Part shown: positions 51,301 to 56,235 of the stretch, in pieces
Layout of the letters: every line of letters begins with the position of its first letter
How positions within the stretch are numbered: the first letter of the stretch is position 1
Assembly (NCBI RefSeq): GCF_015706575.1
Contig: NW_024037059.1
Span: forward strand, 41,143,058-41,207,057
DNA from: Patiria miniata
Lineage: Eukaryota > Echinodermata > Asteroidea > Valvatida > Asterinidae
DNA: 64,000 nt
Direction: 5' to 3'
Position numbers and translations under genes: made by a program
The notes under the pieces: model-generated
Seen by the model: the letters and a program-made list of their open reading frames with translations, nothing else
Told to the model about the DNA's origin: nothing
Databases searched by the model: none

Positions 51301-53247
51301 GCAAAAAAATATATCCCTACCTACTGGTACCTACCCTATTTTCAAATGCCATGTAATAGGAAGCAGAAGGGTTTTTTTGGGCCTAATAGTCATTATAGGT
51401 TAAAGGAGTCATTTCATAGTGAGTCAAATTTTCATATGACACCGGAATAAATGAAGTTCAATAATCACGGACCGCATGAAACTTTAAACCATAAGATCTT
51501 CACACCTGTTTAACTTCAATTACGACTCTGAATAGCCTACTTAAATACATTTAACACAAATTGCTTTAGTTCTTCCATATTTTAAATTCATATATATTCT
51601 TCAATTATTCAGGAAAAAAAATCTACAAACTTACTGAAAAGTTACAAACTGGAAAAGAGCCAACAGAAGGCTGAACATTTGATGGAGCTCTGGTACAGTT
51701 TTCTACAGGTCAAAGGTTCACATTCCACTTTAGTAAAGTACTTTGTTAACTTCTTGTGTTCAAGCACCAAAGTTGCATGTATTGTCAAATTTGACAGCCT
51801 TTTCTTAAGTTGGTGCACTACATACATCAACTAAAAAATACAGAGCCAAACGTCATTGAAATCTTTCAATTATAAATGACAAATGAACAAATGGGATTTT
51901 GAAAAGCAGGAGTGGTCCCATTCTCATTATACAAATTCTTTAGAAAAAAAATTCTAAACGAATTTTCACATTTCTATCATATGAAACTTGAAAGAAACAC
52001 TCACCCACCCCTTGCCACCCAACCCTCATGTTATGGGCACACACTATCTGACCTTGGTTTTGCTGTATTCCCTCCGGTGCTAATGCTCAATATACCATAG
52101 AAATCCCATTCAGACCCCTTTGTGTGCATATTTGAATAGGGTGCCTTTTTCGGCTCGAATTCCAGCATTATGTGGAAACTCGTGTCGACCATAAAGCCCA
52201 AGTTCCTGAGTTATTAATGGACACGGAATACCATTTTTTTCCCCCTTGTGGATCAATGGAGCGTTAGGTAAATACAACATTTTTTTCCTCTCTGTAGAAT
52301 TCTCTCACAGCAGGTGGGAATTTATGTCTTTGATAAATTGCATACCTGGTAAGAAAAGCTGTGAGTGACTATATGCCGCATTCTTTTCTTTTTTTCACGA
52401 AATACACAATAAATCATCGACTTGGTAAATGTGGTTCAGCACTTTATTGTGGAAAATAATGGGTCTCTTATTTTATGTTGAGTGTTGGCCTAAGTACGGA
52501 TTTCCATATCAATTATTCATTTAGGCTAGAGCAACACGGTTAAATGGTGATATCTTTGAGTTATTGGTGCAGAAATCAAGTTGCAATCCATATCAATGAA
52601 TTCTGCATGAGGCCTGTGTGCATCCCTACCCCTTCAAATTATTAGGCCTGTACACTTACCTTTTGTGCTGCACTGATGAATACTGCAATCTCAAAAGTAC
52701 TAGGCAGTCAGTATTAACCCCCAACCTCGCCATCCCAAAAATATTTGAATGGCTGTTTTGTGCTTCAAATCCATATTTGAATGGCTGTTTTGTGCTTCAC
52801 ATCCCAAATAAGTTCAATTTCTTCAAGTTCAAGTTCAATTCTCAAAAAGTCAAAGATTTAAAAATTCATATAGGCCTAAAACGAAATGAATGTATTAAAT
52901 TGTTTCAACAGCATTGAAGTTTATTTAACATCCCTATTGAAATAATTAACATCATCTTTTTACCCTCTTTCCCACTGTATCAGGCATCAGCTATTCACCC
53001 CTGAAAAAAAAAAATCGTGTTTAATAGTTGAACGAGAAGTGTGTCAAGTGTGCGAACTCTTTGATCGATTGAATAAAATGCGGTTCGACCCCCAAAACCA
53101 CAGCCGAAAACCGCAGTGAACATAGATAAATACCACAAAATAAACGGAGACAAACTTACCCGAGGTATCCTGGGCAGCTACAAATCTTGGACTTGATTGC
53201 CAAACCACTGCAATAACCGTCGAAATCAGCAAGAATCGTTGCAGCAT
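260..53247 (-). CDS. LAMA1/2: Laminin subunit alpha, alpha-1/2 type, 5' part (30 exons, runs off the window)
   Basis: Secreted basement-membrane chain. The LN domain drives laminin network polymerisation, and the absent C-terminal LG domains would bind cell receptors. Thirty exons join in frame to about 1,471 residues: signal peptide 1-26, LN about 30-278, LE set 279-541, first L4 domain about 542-735, LE set about 736-1190, second L4 about 1192-1385, and third LE set from about 1386. Two L4 domains mark the alpha-1/2 class rather than alpha-3/5. Residues such as [24 protein letters not shown] and VICTSYYS are near-identical to vertebrate alpha-1. All inferred junctions are GT-AG with matching phases. 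The translation start has A at -3. The coiled coil and LG1-5 must lie at lower coordinates outside this window. It is divergently oriented to the Dact-like gene. The identification is secure; whether it is orthologous to LAMA1, LAMA2 or both is not decided here. Confidence 0.95.
514..751. mobile_element. hAT-like nonautonomous element next to exon 29 donor
   Basis: Ends CAATGGCCGATCCAGG and CTGGATCCACCCTTG are inverted. The flanks TTTACAGT and TTTATAAT agree at 6 of 8 positions, consistent with an old hAT duplication. A segment at about 573-665 resembles part of the element at 37470-37795. Confidence 0.75.
763..876 (-). CDS. LAMA1/2: Laminin alpha exon 29: LE module
   Basis: Residues 1392-1429 (38 codons, phase 0/0). 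[20 protein letters not shown], then [19 protein letters not shown] hAT-like element is inserted about 12 nt past its GTAATT donor. Confidence 0.94.
1199..1316 (-). CDS. LAMA1/2: Laminin alpha exon 28: L4 to LE transition
   Basis: About residues 1352-1391, phase 2 in and 0 out. [18 protein letters not shown], then [16 protein letters not shown]. It parallels exon 14 ([16 protein letters not shown]). Confidence 0.94.
1640..1761 (-). CDS. LAMA1/2: Laminin alpha exon 27: second L4 domain, end
   Basis: Residues 1312-1351, phase 0 in and 2 out. [20 protein letters not shown], then [20 protein letters not shown]. It corresponds to human VTREDFMSVLSDIEYILIKASYG. Confidence 0.94.
1926..2105 (-). CDS. 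LAMA1/2: Laminin alpha exon 26: second L4 domain, middle
   Basis: Residues 1252-1311 (60 codons, phase 0/0). [20 protein letters not shown] to FSIKLLE. It is longer than exon 12 because the next intron sits further downstream than in the first L4 domain. Confidence 0.93.
2217..2345 (-). repeat. tRNA-like repeat with hairpin arm
   Basis: In minus sense it contains a B-box GGGTTCGAGTCCCGCCC. The outer end ATACTCAGTGCTGTCC resembles the arms of the fold-back at 4054-4261. It is probably a single arm of that family, in laminin intron 25. Confidence 0.6.
2654..2833 (-). CDS. LAMA1/2: Laminin alpha exon 25: second L4 domain, start
   Basis: Residues 1192-1251 (60 codons, phase 0/0). [20 protein letters not shown] to [13 protein letters not shown], matching vertebrate FYWRLPQQFQGDQ. 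The next exon opens with VSSYGG, parallel to LTAYGG after exon 11. Confidence 0.93.
3067..3420 (-). mobile_element. tRNA-derived SINE of a second subtype
   Basis: In minus sense it has a B-box GGGTTCGAATCC, then CCTTGGGCAAGGCACTT, and ends in ATGATGATGATTATTATTA. AAAATTTCC occurs at both ends (3058-3066 and 3421-3429) and may be the target duplication, though the flanks are AT-rich. It lies in laminin intron 24, close to the donor of exon 24. Confidence 0.7.
3447..3587 (-). CDS. LAMA1/2: Laminin alpha exon 24: LE module before second L4
   Basis: Residues 1145-1191 (47 codons, phase 0/0). [20 protein letters not shown], then [14 protein letters not shown]. It is the same length as exon 10 and carries the same CFCFG signature. 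A SINE lies about 30 nt beyond its donor. Confidence 0.95.
3803..3965 (-). CDS. LAMA1/2: Laminin alpha exon 23: LE modules
   Basis: Residues 1090-1144, phase 2 in and 0 out. [20 protein letters not shown] then [13 protein letters not shown] and [12 protein letters not shown], matching vertebrate CKSKFGGRACDQCSLGYRDF. Confidence 0.95.
4054..4261. repeat. Fold-back of two tRNA-like arms, head to head
   Basis: The left arm begins ATACTCAGTGTTGTCCC and the right end is its inverted counterpart with ACTTAGTGTTGTCCC. Each arm of about 95-100 bp contains a short AGTGATTTTGAGAAAAAATC hairpin-like stretch and a B-box-like motif (GGGTTCGAGTCCC on the plus strand in the right arm). It lies in laminin intron 22. 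Neither arm is a complete tRNA. Confidence 0.7.
4477..4541 (-). CDS. LAMA1/2: Laminin alpha exon 22: short LE exon
   Basis: Residues 1069-1089 (65 nt, phase 0 in and 2 out). [20 protein letters not shown]. It is the shortest exon found, recognised by LE spacing, splice sites and phase. Confidence 0.92.
4720..5043. mobile_element. hAT-like nonautonomous DNA transposon (324 bp)
   Basis: Ends CAGTGGCGCACCCAGG and CCTTGGATGTGCCACTG form imperfect inverted repeats. A perfect 8-bp target duplication ACTGATAT flanks it (4712-4719 and 5044-5051), the hAT hallmark. The interior has G/C runs and no transposase. It lies in laminin intron 21. Confidence 0.88.
5146..5279 (-). CDS. LAMA1/2: Laminin alpha exon 21: LE module
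   Basis: About residues 1024-1068, phase 1 in and 0 out. [20 protein letters not shown], then [20 protein letters not shown]. It matches vertebrate CDPETGECVCPP to CEDGHWGYDAEVGC. Confidence 0.94.
5819..6002 (-). CDS. LAMA1/2: Laminin alpha exon 20: LE modules
   Basis: Residues 963-1023, phase 0 in and 1 out. [20 protein letters not shown], then [20 protein letters not shown] and [11 protein letters not shown]. The donor reads G/GTTTGT, a weak but allowed site. It is the only placement that keeps phase with exon 21. Confidence 0.9.
6405..6511 (-). CDS. LAMA1/2: Laminin alpha exon 19: LE module
   Basis: Residues 927-962, phase 1 in and 0 out. [20 protein letters not shown], then [14 protein letters not shown]. 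It has standard LE spacing and a GTGAGT donor. Confidence 0.94.
6951..7168 (-). CDS. LAMA1/2: Laminin alpha exon 18: LE modules
   Basis: About residues 854-926, phase 2 in and 1 out. [20 protein letters not shown], then [20 protein letters not shown] and [17 protein letters not shown]. It is collinear with vertebrate alpha-1 (CADGYYGNP to GDAVTAKNC). Confidence 0.95.
7636..7722 (-). CDS. LAMA1/2: Laminin alpha exon 17: LE module
   Basis: About residues 825-853, phase 2/2. [20 protein letters not shown] then GFTGPRCER. It matches the vertebrate NNFSPTCHL to CAPGYSGAWCERC segment. Confidence 0.93.
8368..8495 (-). CDS. LAMA1/2: Laminin alpha exon 16: LE module
   Basis: Residues 783-824, phase 0 in and 2 out. 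[20 protein letters not shown], then [15 protein letters not shown]. 128 nt, identical in length and phase to exon 30. The donor is GTAGGG. Confidence 0.95.
9642..10167. mobile_element. TTAA-flanked nonautonomous element, copy 1 (526 bp)
   Basis: Ends AGGGAATGTACATCATT and GTTGTAATTTCCCT with TTAA on both sides (9638-9641, 10168-10171). Full-length similarity, inverted, to 43772-44301. It contains an internal palindrome around TCGGCCGA (9981-10008) and a GGTTCCCTGACTCC segment. TTAA duplication suggests Kolobok or piggyBac; the ends do not decide it. Confidence 0.82.
10308..10421 (-). CDS. LAMA1/2: Laminin alpha exon 15: LE module
   Basis: Residues 745-782 (38 codons, phase 0/0). [20 protein letters not shown], then [18 protein letters not shown]. 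The length, 114 nt, equals that of exon 29 after the second L4 domain. Confidence 0.95.
10878..10989 (-). CDS. LAMA1/2: Laminin alpha exon 14: L4 to LE transition
   Basis: About residues 707-744, phase 2 in and 0 out. [12 protein letters not shown], then [16 protein letters not shown]. This restores the LE module interrupted by the L4 domain (vertebrate VEHCECPQGYTGTSCE). Confidence 0.94.
11463..11692 (-). CDS. LAMA1/2: Laminin alpha exon 13: first L4 domain, end
   Basis: Residues 631-706, phase 0 in and 2 out. [13 protein letters not shown], then [35 protein letters not shown]. It matches the vertebrate segment DQLMTVLANVTHLLIRANY. The second L4 domain has this region split at a different place. 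Confidence 0.94.
12086..12184 (-). CDS. LAMA1/2: Laminin alpha exon 12: first L4 domain, middle
   Basis: Residues 598-630 (33 codons, phase 0/0). [20 protein letters not shown] to [15 protein letters not shown] is a signature of L4 modules. It is too short for an open-frame search and was placed by splice sites and homology. Confidence 0.93.
12475..12764 (+). mobile_element. tRNA-derived SINE, full length, plus strand
   Basis: About 290 bp in laminin intron 11. The head carries an A-box-like TGGCCTAGTGGTTAGGG and a B-box-like GGGTTCAAATCC, then the core CCTTGGGCAAGCCACTT shared by many marine SINEs, and a CTTGACTTT tail. A perfect 12-bp target duplication ACAGCCAGAATG flanks it at 12463-12474 and 12765-12776. 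The clean duplication suggests a fairly recent insertion by LINE machinery. Confidence 0.9.
12814..12981 (-). CDS. LAMA1/2: Laminin alpha exon 11: first L4 domain, start
   Basis: Residues 542-597 (phase 0/0). [20 protein letters not shown], then [14 protein letters not shown], corresponding to vertebrate YYWAAPEAYLGNK. This is the beginning of the laminin IV (L4) module. The exon lies between two inverted SINE copies. Confidence 0.95.
13379..13519 (-). CDS. LAMA1/2: Laminin alpha exon 10: LE module before first L4
   Basis: Residues 495-541 (47 codons, phase 0/0). [18 protein letters not shown], then [14 protein letters not shown]. The CFCFG motif marks the split LE module that carries an inserted L4 domain. 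Exon 24 is its counterpart before the second L4 and has exactly the same length, 141 nt. Confidence 0.95.
13736..14020 (-). mobile_element. tRNA-derived SINE, full length, minus strand
   Basis: Second copy of the family at 12475-12764, in laminin intron 9 and in opposite orientation. It has the same A-box, B-box and CTTGGGCAAGCCACTT core. Target duplication CCATATCATT lies at 13726-13735 and 14021-14030. The tail in sense ends GACTTGACTTGA. Confidence 0.9.
14054..14209 (-). CDS. LAMA1/2: Laminin alpha exon 9: LE modules
   Basis: Residues 443-494 (52 codons, phase 0/0). [32 protein letters not shown], then [18 protein letters not shown] pentanucleotide repeat sits about 30-60 nt upstream of its acceptor, in the usual branch-point zone. 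Confidence 0.95.
14233..14272. repeat. CAATT pentanucleotide microsatellite
   Basis: About seven units of (T)CAATT followed by TTTATTCC-type AT-rich sequence. On the transcript strand it reads (TTGAA)n and lies upstream of the exon 9 acceptor. Confidence 0.9.
14610..14704 (-). CDS. LAMA1/2: Laminin alpha exon 8: LE module
   Basis: About residues 411-442, phase 1 in and 0 out. [18 protein letters not shown] then [12 protein letters not shown]. It corresponds to the variable third LE module of vertebrate alpha-1 (CNCDPVGSLSSVC). It is less conserved than its neighbours but is placed by phase and order. Confidence 0.88.
14763..14938. mobile_element. CAGGG(G)TG-ended nonautonomous element, copy 1 (176 bp)
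   Basis: Ends CAGGGTTGTGAGTG and TTTCACACCCCTG. 6-bp direct repeats ATTGAT flank it (14757-14762 and 14939-14944). The interior has several AAGCTGAAA repeats and GTACACAGCAAGTGA. It is about 85-90 percent similar by eye to the copy at 18658-18841. Confidence 0.88.
15294..15503 (-). CDS. LAMA1/2: Laminin alpha exon 7: LE module
   Basis: About residues 341-410, phase 1/1. [16 protein letters not shown], then GGGVCVGC and [16 protein letters not shown], match the second LE module of alpha-1/2 chains. The exon ends in DPQPCV, one base into the next codon. Confidence 0.95.
16155..16272 (-). CDS. LAMA1/2: Laminin alpha exon 6: LE module
   Basis: Residues 302-340, phase 0 in and 1 out. [19 protein letters not shown] is nearly identical to the vertebrate [16 protein letters not shown] segment. 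Six cysteines show the LE spacing. Confidence 0.95.
16712..16813 (-). CDS. LAMA1/2: Laminin alpha exon 5: end of LN, start of LE
   Basis: Residues 268-301 (34 codons, phase 0/0). [12 protein letters not shown] closes the LN domain. [11 protein letters not shown] begins the first LE module. The reading frame gives no long open frame on its own, so the exon was found from the splice sites and homology. Confidence 0.93.
18040..18153 (-). CDS. LAMA1/2: Laminin alpha exon 4: LN domain
   Basis: Residues 230-267 (38 codons, phase 0/0). [18 protein letters not shown] corresponds to vertebrate FTSARYIRLRLQRIRTL. The exon ends in an Arg-Arg pair just before YFYSIKD, as in human LAMA1. The donor GTAGGA is weaker than its neighbours. 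Confidence 0.92.
18240..18430. repeat. CACAAGTCAAT minisatellite
   Basis: About 15-17 imperfect units of 10-13 bp (ACAAGTCAATC, ACAAGCCAAAT). Inverted units (GATTGACTTTGTGATTACTT) occur at 18553-18580, so the locus may be a fold-back transposon with tandem-repeat arms. It lies in laminin intron 3, upstream of exon 4. Confidence 0.85.
18658..18841. mobile_element. CAGGGGTG-ended nonautonomous element, copy 2 (184 bp)
   Basis: Ends CAGGGGTGTGAGTG and TTTCACACCCCTG. 6-bp direct repeats CCCACC flank it (18652-18657 and 18842-18847). It shares the whole interior with copy 1, with an extra AGCTGAAAAT unit. The termini look hAT-like, but the duplication length is 6 rather than 8. Confidence 0.88.
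18932..19234 (-). CDS. LAMA1/2: Laminin alpha exon 3: LN domain, middle
   Basis: Residues 129-229 (303 nt, phase 0/0). [42 protein letters not shown] and [13 protein letters not shown] match the most conserved stretch of alpha-chain LN domains. The donor is GTATGT. Confidence 0.95.
19235..26828 (-). other. Laminin intron 2 (7.6 kb)
   Basis: Unique-looking AT-rich DNA. Short repeats of a GTGGGGACA-type motif occur at about 23480-23555 and, inverted, at about 26239-26310. No exon or RNA gene was recognised. Confidence 0.6.
23480..26310. repeat. GTGGGGACA-type short repeat, two inverted copies
   Basis: About 23480-23555 and, inverted, 26239-26310. Both contain spaced GGGGACA units and end GGGGACAGCAAAAA in the same sense. 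The coordinates span both copies; the DNA between them is unrelated. Confidence 0.55.
26829..27124 (-). CDS. LAMA1/2: Laminin alpha exon 2: LN domain, first part
   Basis: Residues 30-128. [20 protein letters not shown] opens the LN domain, followed by [16 protein letters not shown] and [12 protein letters not shown], then [11 protein letters not shown]. Acceptor phase 1, donor phase 0. Decayed copies of its 5' edge lie just upstream in intron 1 (27209-27409). Confidence 0.95.
27209..27409 (-). pseudogene. Decayed partial copies of laminin exon 2 edge in intron 1
   Basis: 27346-27409 matches the first 55 nt of exon 2 (27070-27124) with one short insertion; minus-strand translation reads [13 protein letters not shown], then stops. 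27209-27258 resembles the next part of exon 2 (GGTTGTCTCTC, CAGGTTGCA). The two pieces are separated by, and interleaved with, two copies of a segment containing GGGATTCGAACCCATGC. The exon-side CTGAGG acceptor context is changed, so use as an exon is unlikely. Confidence 0.75.
30887..31083. mobile_element. Fold-back element rich in CATCACAAG units (197 bp)
   Basis: Ends CAGGGATGTAGTCGAGTCC and GGACTCGACTACAGGTACAT plus CCCTG are inverted. Arms are built of CCATCACAAG-like units. No target duplication was found. It resembles the minisatellite region at 18240-18590. Confidence 0.75.
33661..33780. repeat. Tandem duplication, 60-bp unit
   Basis: Two adjacent 60-bp units, about 90 percent identical, each beginning AATAGT and containing AAATTATGTCTTCAAGAAAT. 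It lies in laminin intron 1. Confidence 0.9.
34098..34215. mobile_element. Degraded hAT-like fragment
   Basis: ATGGCTTAGCCAGGAG at the left and TTCCTGGCTAATC at the right resemble the ends of the element at 54308-54758. The interior contains a C run followed by CCTTCCTTCCCTCC. No target duplication is clear. Confidence 0.45.
34363..34532. repeat. Inverted-repeat element, AGTGAGGGTTTG ends (170 bp)
   Basis: AGTGAGGGTTTGGGGTCTGG at the left and CCTCAAACCCTCACT at the right, with GTAACACCACATGG also inverted. The arms are about 30 bp. No clear target duplication. Confidence 0.65.
35111..35170. repeat. Tandem duplication, 30-bp unit
   Basis: Two adjacent 30-bp units differing at one base, containing CTCAGAGAACCCCTGAACTG. 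The near identity suggests a recent duplication. Confidence 0.92.
37470..37795. mobile_element. CAGGCCTGCCAAC-ended nonautonomous element (about 326 bp)
   Basis: Ends CAGGCCTGCCAACTC and AAGTTGGCAGCCTG are inverted. A 95-bp interior block from about 37610 matches the interior of the hAT-like element at 514-751. No target duplication is clear. Confidence 0.7.
43772..44301. mobile_element. TTAA-flanked nonautonomous element, copy 2 (530 bp, inverted)
   Basis: Ends AGGGAAAATACAAC and GTATATTCCCT, with TTAA at 43768-43771 and 44302-44305. It carries the same internal palindrome (43934-43961) and the GGTTCCCTGACC and GAGTCAGGGAACC segments as copy 1 in reverse order. No coding capacity was seen. 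Confidence 0.82.
51158..51368. repeat. Inverted-repeat element, TTCTGCTTCC ends (211 bp)
   Basis: TTCTGCTTCC and GGAAGCAGAA bound it; inside, CTACCCTACCTACCCTATTTT faces its near-complement AAAATAGGGTAGGTACC in the opposite arm. A G run sits in the middle. No target duplication seen. Confidence 0.65.
52741..52804. repeat. Tandem duplication, 32-bp unit
   Basis: Two adjacent 32-bp units differing at one base, containing ATATTTGAATGGCTGTTTTG. Intron 1, near its 5' end. Confidence 0.92.
53160..53247 (-). CDS. LAMA1/2: Laminin alpha exon 1: signal peptide
   Basis: Residues 1-29, ending in phase 1. MLQRF is followed by a hydrophobic core ([11 protein letters not shown]) and a likely signal-peptidase site after FVAA, so the chain is secreted. 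The donor is GTAAGT. The last G completes a Gly codon with exon 2 ([12 protein letters not shown]), the same join as in vertebrate laminin alpha chains. Confidence 0.9.
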
Positions 53248-55941
53248 CTTGCAGTCAAGTTCAACACTGTGAACACGACCACGTTGAACTTGAGTTGAAA
53301 ATGCACTGCCGCCAAAAATCTTGGACTCTGCGACAGTTTCGTCTGCTCAACTCAGCTGTCAGAATTTCTGCTCTGGCGGGGCGAAAAAAGCCCTAATTTC
53401 ATAAAACTTACAAAAGCTGGTAAGAAACAAGACATGGAAACTAGAAATATTGACTGTGGCAAAGGAGGCCTGCCACAAGTCTAGAAATTACTCCTTTTGC
53501 AGCACAGAGCTGGTGGTGGGTTTGTACACAGAGTTAGCGACCGCAAAGAGGGTCACCGTTGTACCTCAAATTGTGCACACACGCGCGCCACACAAGTACA
53601 ATAACACAACGGCATGGCAGCTTTTGAAGTGTGCCGCTTGCGCGTTGACAGGCGGAGCCTTCCATTCATCACAAAGGGGGCTCTTGAAATTGAAAAAAAA
53701 ATCCCCTTCAATTATTTTACAGGTACATTGCAAAATTAGGTGACGTTTTGGAACGTAAAAAACATTAATCTTATTTTTATGATATACCAAGATGAACATT
53801 TGATATTTTAAGGAGTTTTGGGTGAATTATAATATTGCATTTTACCTTTGAATAAAGTCTTAAAGTCCAAAAGCCCTGGAGATAAGTTTTGTAGTGTATT
53901 TCCGGTCCACAGTCCGCCTCCATTCATACAATGAGTGACGTAATCTGTGGGCGGCACTGAGTGTGAAATTTGCACCGTTAGGTGGTCTTAACTCCCCGGG
54001 GTTCGATTACTTCACACTCTCATCTAGTGTTGTTGATATTTCGCAGACGACTGCGCTGCGCCACACGAACAAGGTTTCAAATTCAAGAGAATGTCATACT
54101 TTTATTTATTCATTTTTAAAAATTCATTGTCAATATCATATTCCTCGGCTGGCAACCAACCCATCACTGTCTCTGAGAAACTTTGAAGTGCTCAACAGTT
54201 TCACTTGAATTTCAAAAGTGAAAAATAACTTCTTCTTTTTTAAATATAAAATCTGGCACTCAAATTTTGTGACACACAATCAAATCCATATTAATTTTCT
54301 TCACATCCAGTGGCGTAGCCAAGGGGAGGGGAGACGTGCCCCCCCCCCCCGGCACCCAATTCCCAGTTCCCCTCAGGTGCCCCCCCCCCCCCCCCCACAC
54401 ACACACACAAATTTGCCACATCCAATGAAGTGTCTTTTTAATGTATCTTATTTTTAAGTAATTAAACAGAAGAGGAACGTTTGTTACTCGATCCCATAAT
54501 TCCCTACGGCTTTCTGAAATGTGAATAAATTGAAAGAAAAAAGAGCGCCCTTTATGGTCAAAAGAGTTACATACCCCCTCATTCTCCCCCCCCCCCCCCC
54601 CCCCTCGAATTTGCAGCATTTGCCTGGCCAGTTGGTGCCCTGAAAATTGAGGGAAATTTTGTTGCGGGTCCACCCTTGGTGCCCCCCCCCCCCCCATAAC
54701 AGGCTGATGCCCCCCCCCCCCCCCCCCAACTGAAAAAAAAATCCTGGCTACGCCACTGTTCCCATCTAGAGTAAACCACGCTGATTAGTTCGACATCTCT
54801 CACATTATTTTTTAGCACGAGTAAATCATTGCATTATGAACCGTAATATTTATAATGCTGTTTTTCATACTAAGATCAAAAGAGGGCGCCATCACACATG
54901 AATGATGCCAGGGTTTGCGCATGATGAGCGGCCAAGCTTAAACAAACCCCAATGTGTCTTTAATTCGTTACAAATATGATCCTGAATGCTTACTCGTTCA
55001 CATTATTAATTATTTTCCTAAATACAAATCATCGCTTTGCACAAAGTTACCGATTCGTTTTAAAATGCGGAATATCTTTTCAACAGAGGTCGCTGTTTAC
55101 AATTTACGGTCGTGCTGTCTGGCACGTCGACGCACGAATTACCTCAAAATAATTCATTAATCTTTTTATCAGATGGCAAACAATTTTTCCCCAGGATTTC
55201 CATAGCTTTTAAACGTGGTTTTTAAGGGGGAAATTAAAAAGGGGTTTCCAACCTCAGAAACCAATCATAAAAAGGCATCCATCATTGTCATAGTTCGCTT
55301 TTCATTGCTTTCTTGACGCAAAGTTTAAAACACTTGAAATTTTATCAGCACGAAACTGCATTTCTGTCTGTGCAATTGGTACGCATAGGCCTACTTATTA
55401 TACACCTGAATTTTTGGCGCTAAATGTTCCCCACTCTGCACTGGCACCGTAGGATAACCCTTTCCCCAGACGCGTAGCCAGGGTTTTGTTTGCCCGTTGA
55501 CAATTAAAATGTTCGTACCGTTTTAACCCATTTTCACCGTCCCGAGTTTGCTTCTATCATGATCAGCGTCCCGATTTTGCTTCTAAAATCTCCACCCCGT
55601 TGCAACCTGCCAGCAGACTGCGCCTTCTCCACACCCCTCTACCGGCTTCGCCACTGCCTTTTCCAACCGAACACCCGACTGCTATTGTATTTGTCTCATT
55701 ACATTATCGACGCTCCATTTACCAAAAACAAAGCAGTTACTGCTATAGTATTCGACTCCTCATGTTAATTAGTCAGCTTTTGACCACAAATAATATGGTG
55801 AATAAATGATTGGCCTACAAAGCAAGGAACCTTGTTGTGCAAGAGGCGGGAGCATTTCTGCACAGTAACAACGCGGATCTCGAGGTGAACACAATTGATG
55901 GAGACAGTCTCACAAGTCCAAGTGTTCCGACCTCAGCACTG
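53248..55941. promoter_or_regulatory. Divergent spacer between laminin alpha and the Dact-like gene
   Basis: This 2.7 kb stretch should hold both promoters and 5' untranslated regions, but no convincing TATA box or start site is readable. A hAT-like element with long C runs occupies 54308-54758. Around 53520-53660 the sequence is richer in CpG than its surroundings. The two start codons face away from each other, so shared regulation is possible but not shown. Confidence 0.5.
54308..54758. mobile_element. hAT-like element with long C tracts (451 bp)
   Basis: Ends CAGTGGCGTAGCCA and TGGCTACGCCACTG are near-perfect inverted repeats. Flanks TTCACATC and TTCCCATC match at 7 of 8 positions. The interior carries several C runs of 10-20 nt and a short CA repeat. 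It sits in the laminin-Dact spacer. Confidence 0.85.
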
Positions 55942-56235
55942 ATGTCGTCTCGAGGAAGAAAAGGGAGCTCACCCTGCAGACCTCCATTCCAGCGGTGTCA
56001 TCGTCTGCAGGCCAGACTGGAGGCACTCAATGCGGGACTCTTGGAGCTGAGTCTGCTGCGAGAGAGGCAGGAACGACTCGTAAAGGAGGCCATGAGCAGT
56101 TCCCTTCAGAAATACGAAGATACGGAAGATGAAGTGTTTGGATTTGAAGAAGATAAATTGGCGGGAAATTCTAGCGGAGACAGCAGTTTGCTTTTGCGCC
56201 TGGGTGGCAACACGCAAAATGTAGCTGTTCAAAAT
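55942..56235 (+). CDS. DACT: Dact-like exon A: N-terminal helical motif
   Basis: Ninety-eight codons from the first in-frame ATG to a strong GTAAGT donor at 56236. It holds the arginine-rich helix RLQARLEALNAGLLELSLLR, the best single match to Dact. If a 5' exon exists, a possible acceptor is the CAG ending at 55935, which would keep the same ATG. Confidence 0.7.

Larger units (their letters stand above)
27125..53159 (-). other. Laminin intron 1 (26 kb)
   Basis: No gene with conserved coding was recognised. Contents I can name: decayed exon-2 copies near 27209-27409, fold-back elements at 30887-31083, 34363-34532, 37470-37795 and 51158-51368, a degraded hAT-like piece near 34098-34215, a TTAA-flanked element at 43772-44301, local duplications at 33661, 35111 and 52741, and several G/C homopolymers. 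Long first introns of laminin genes often carry enhancers; none can be pinpointed from sequence alone. Confidence 0.7.

Noticed and set aside
54260-54818. Glycine-rich minus-strand frames up to 145 codons
   Set aside because: They are translations of the G/C homopolymers inside the hAT-like element.
55810-55941. Extension of the Dact-like frame upstream of 55942
   Set aside because: The frame opens right after a stop codon and its first codon at 55810 is TTG, not ATG, so it is not a credible start. It may be 5' untranslated or part of an exon with an upstream acceptor.
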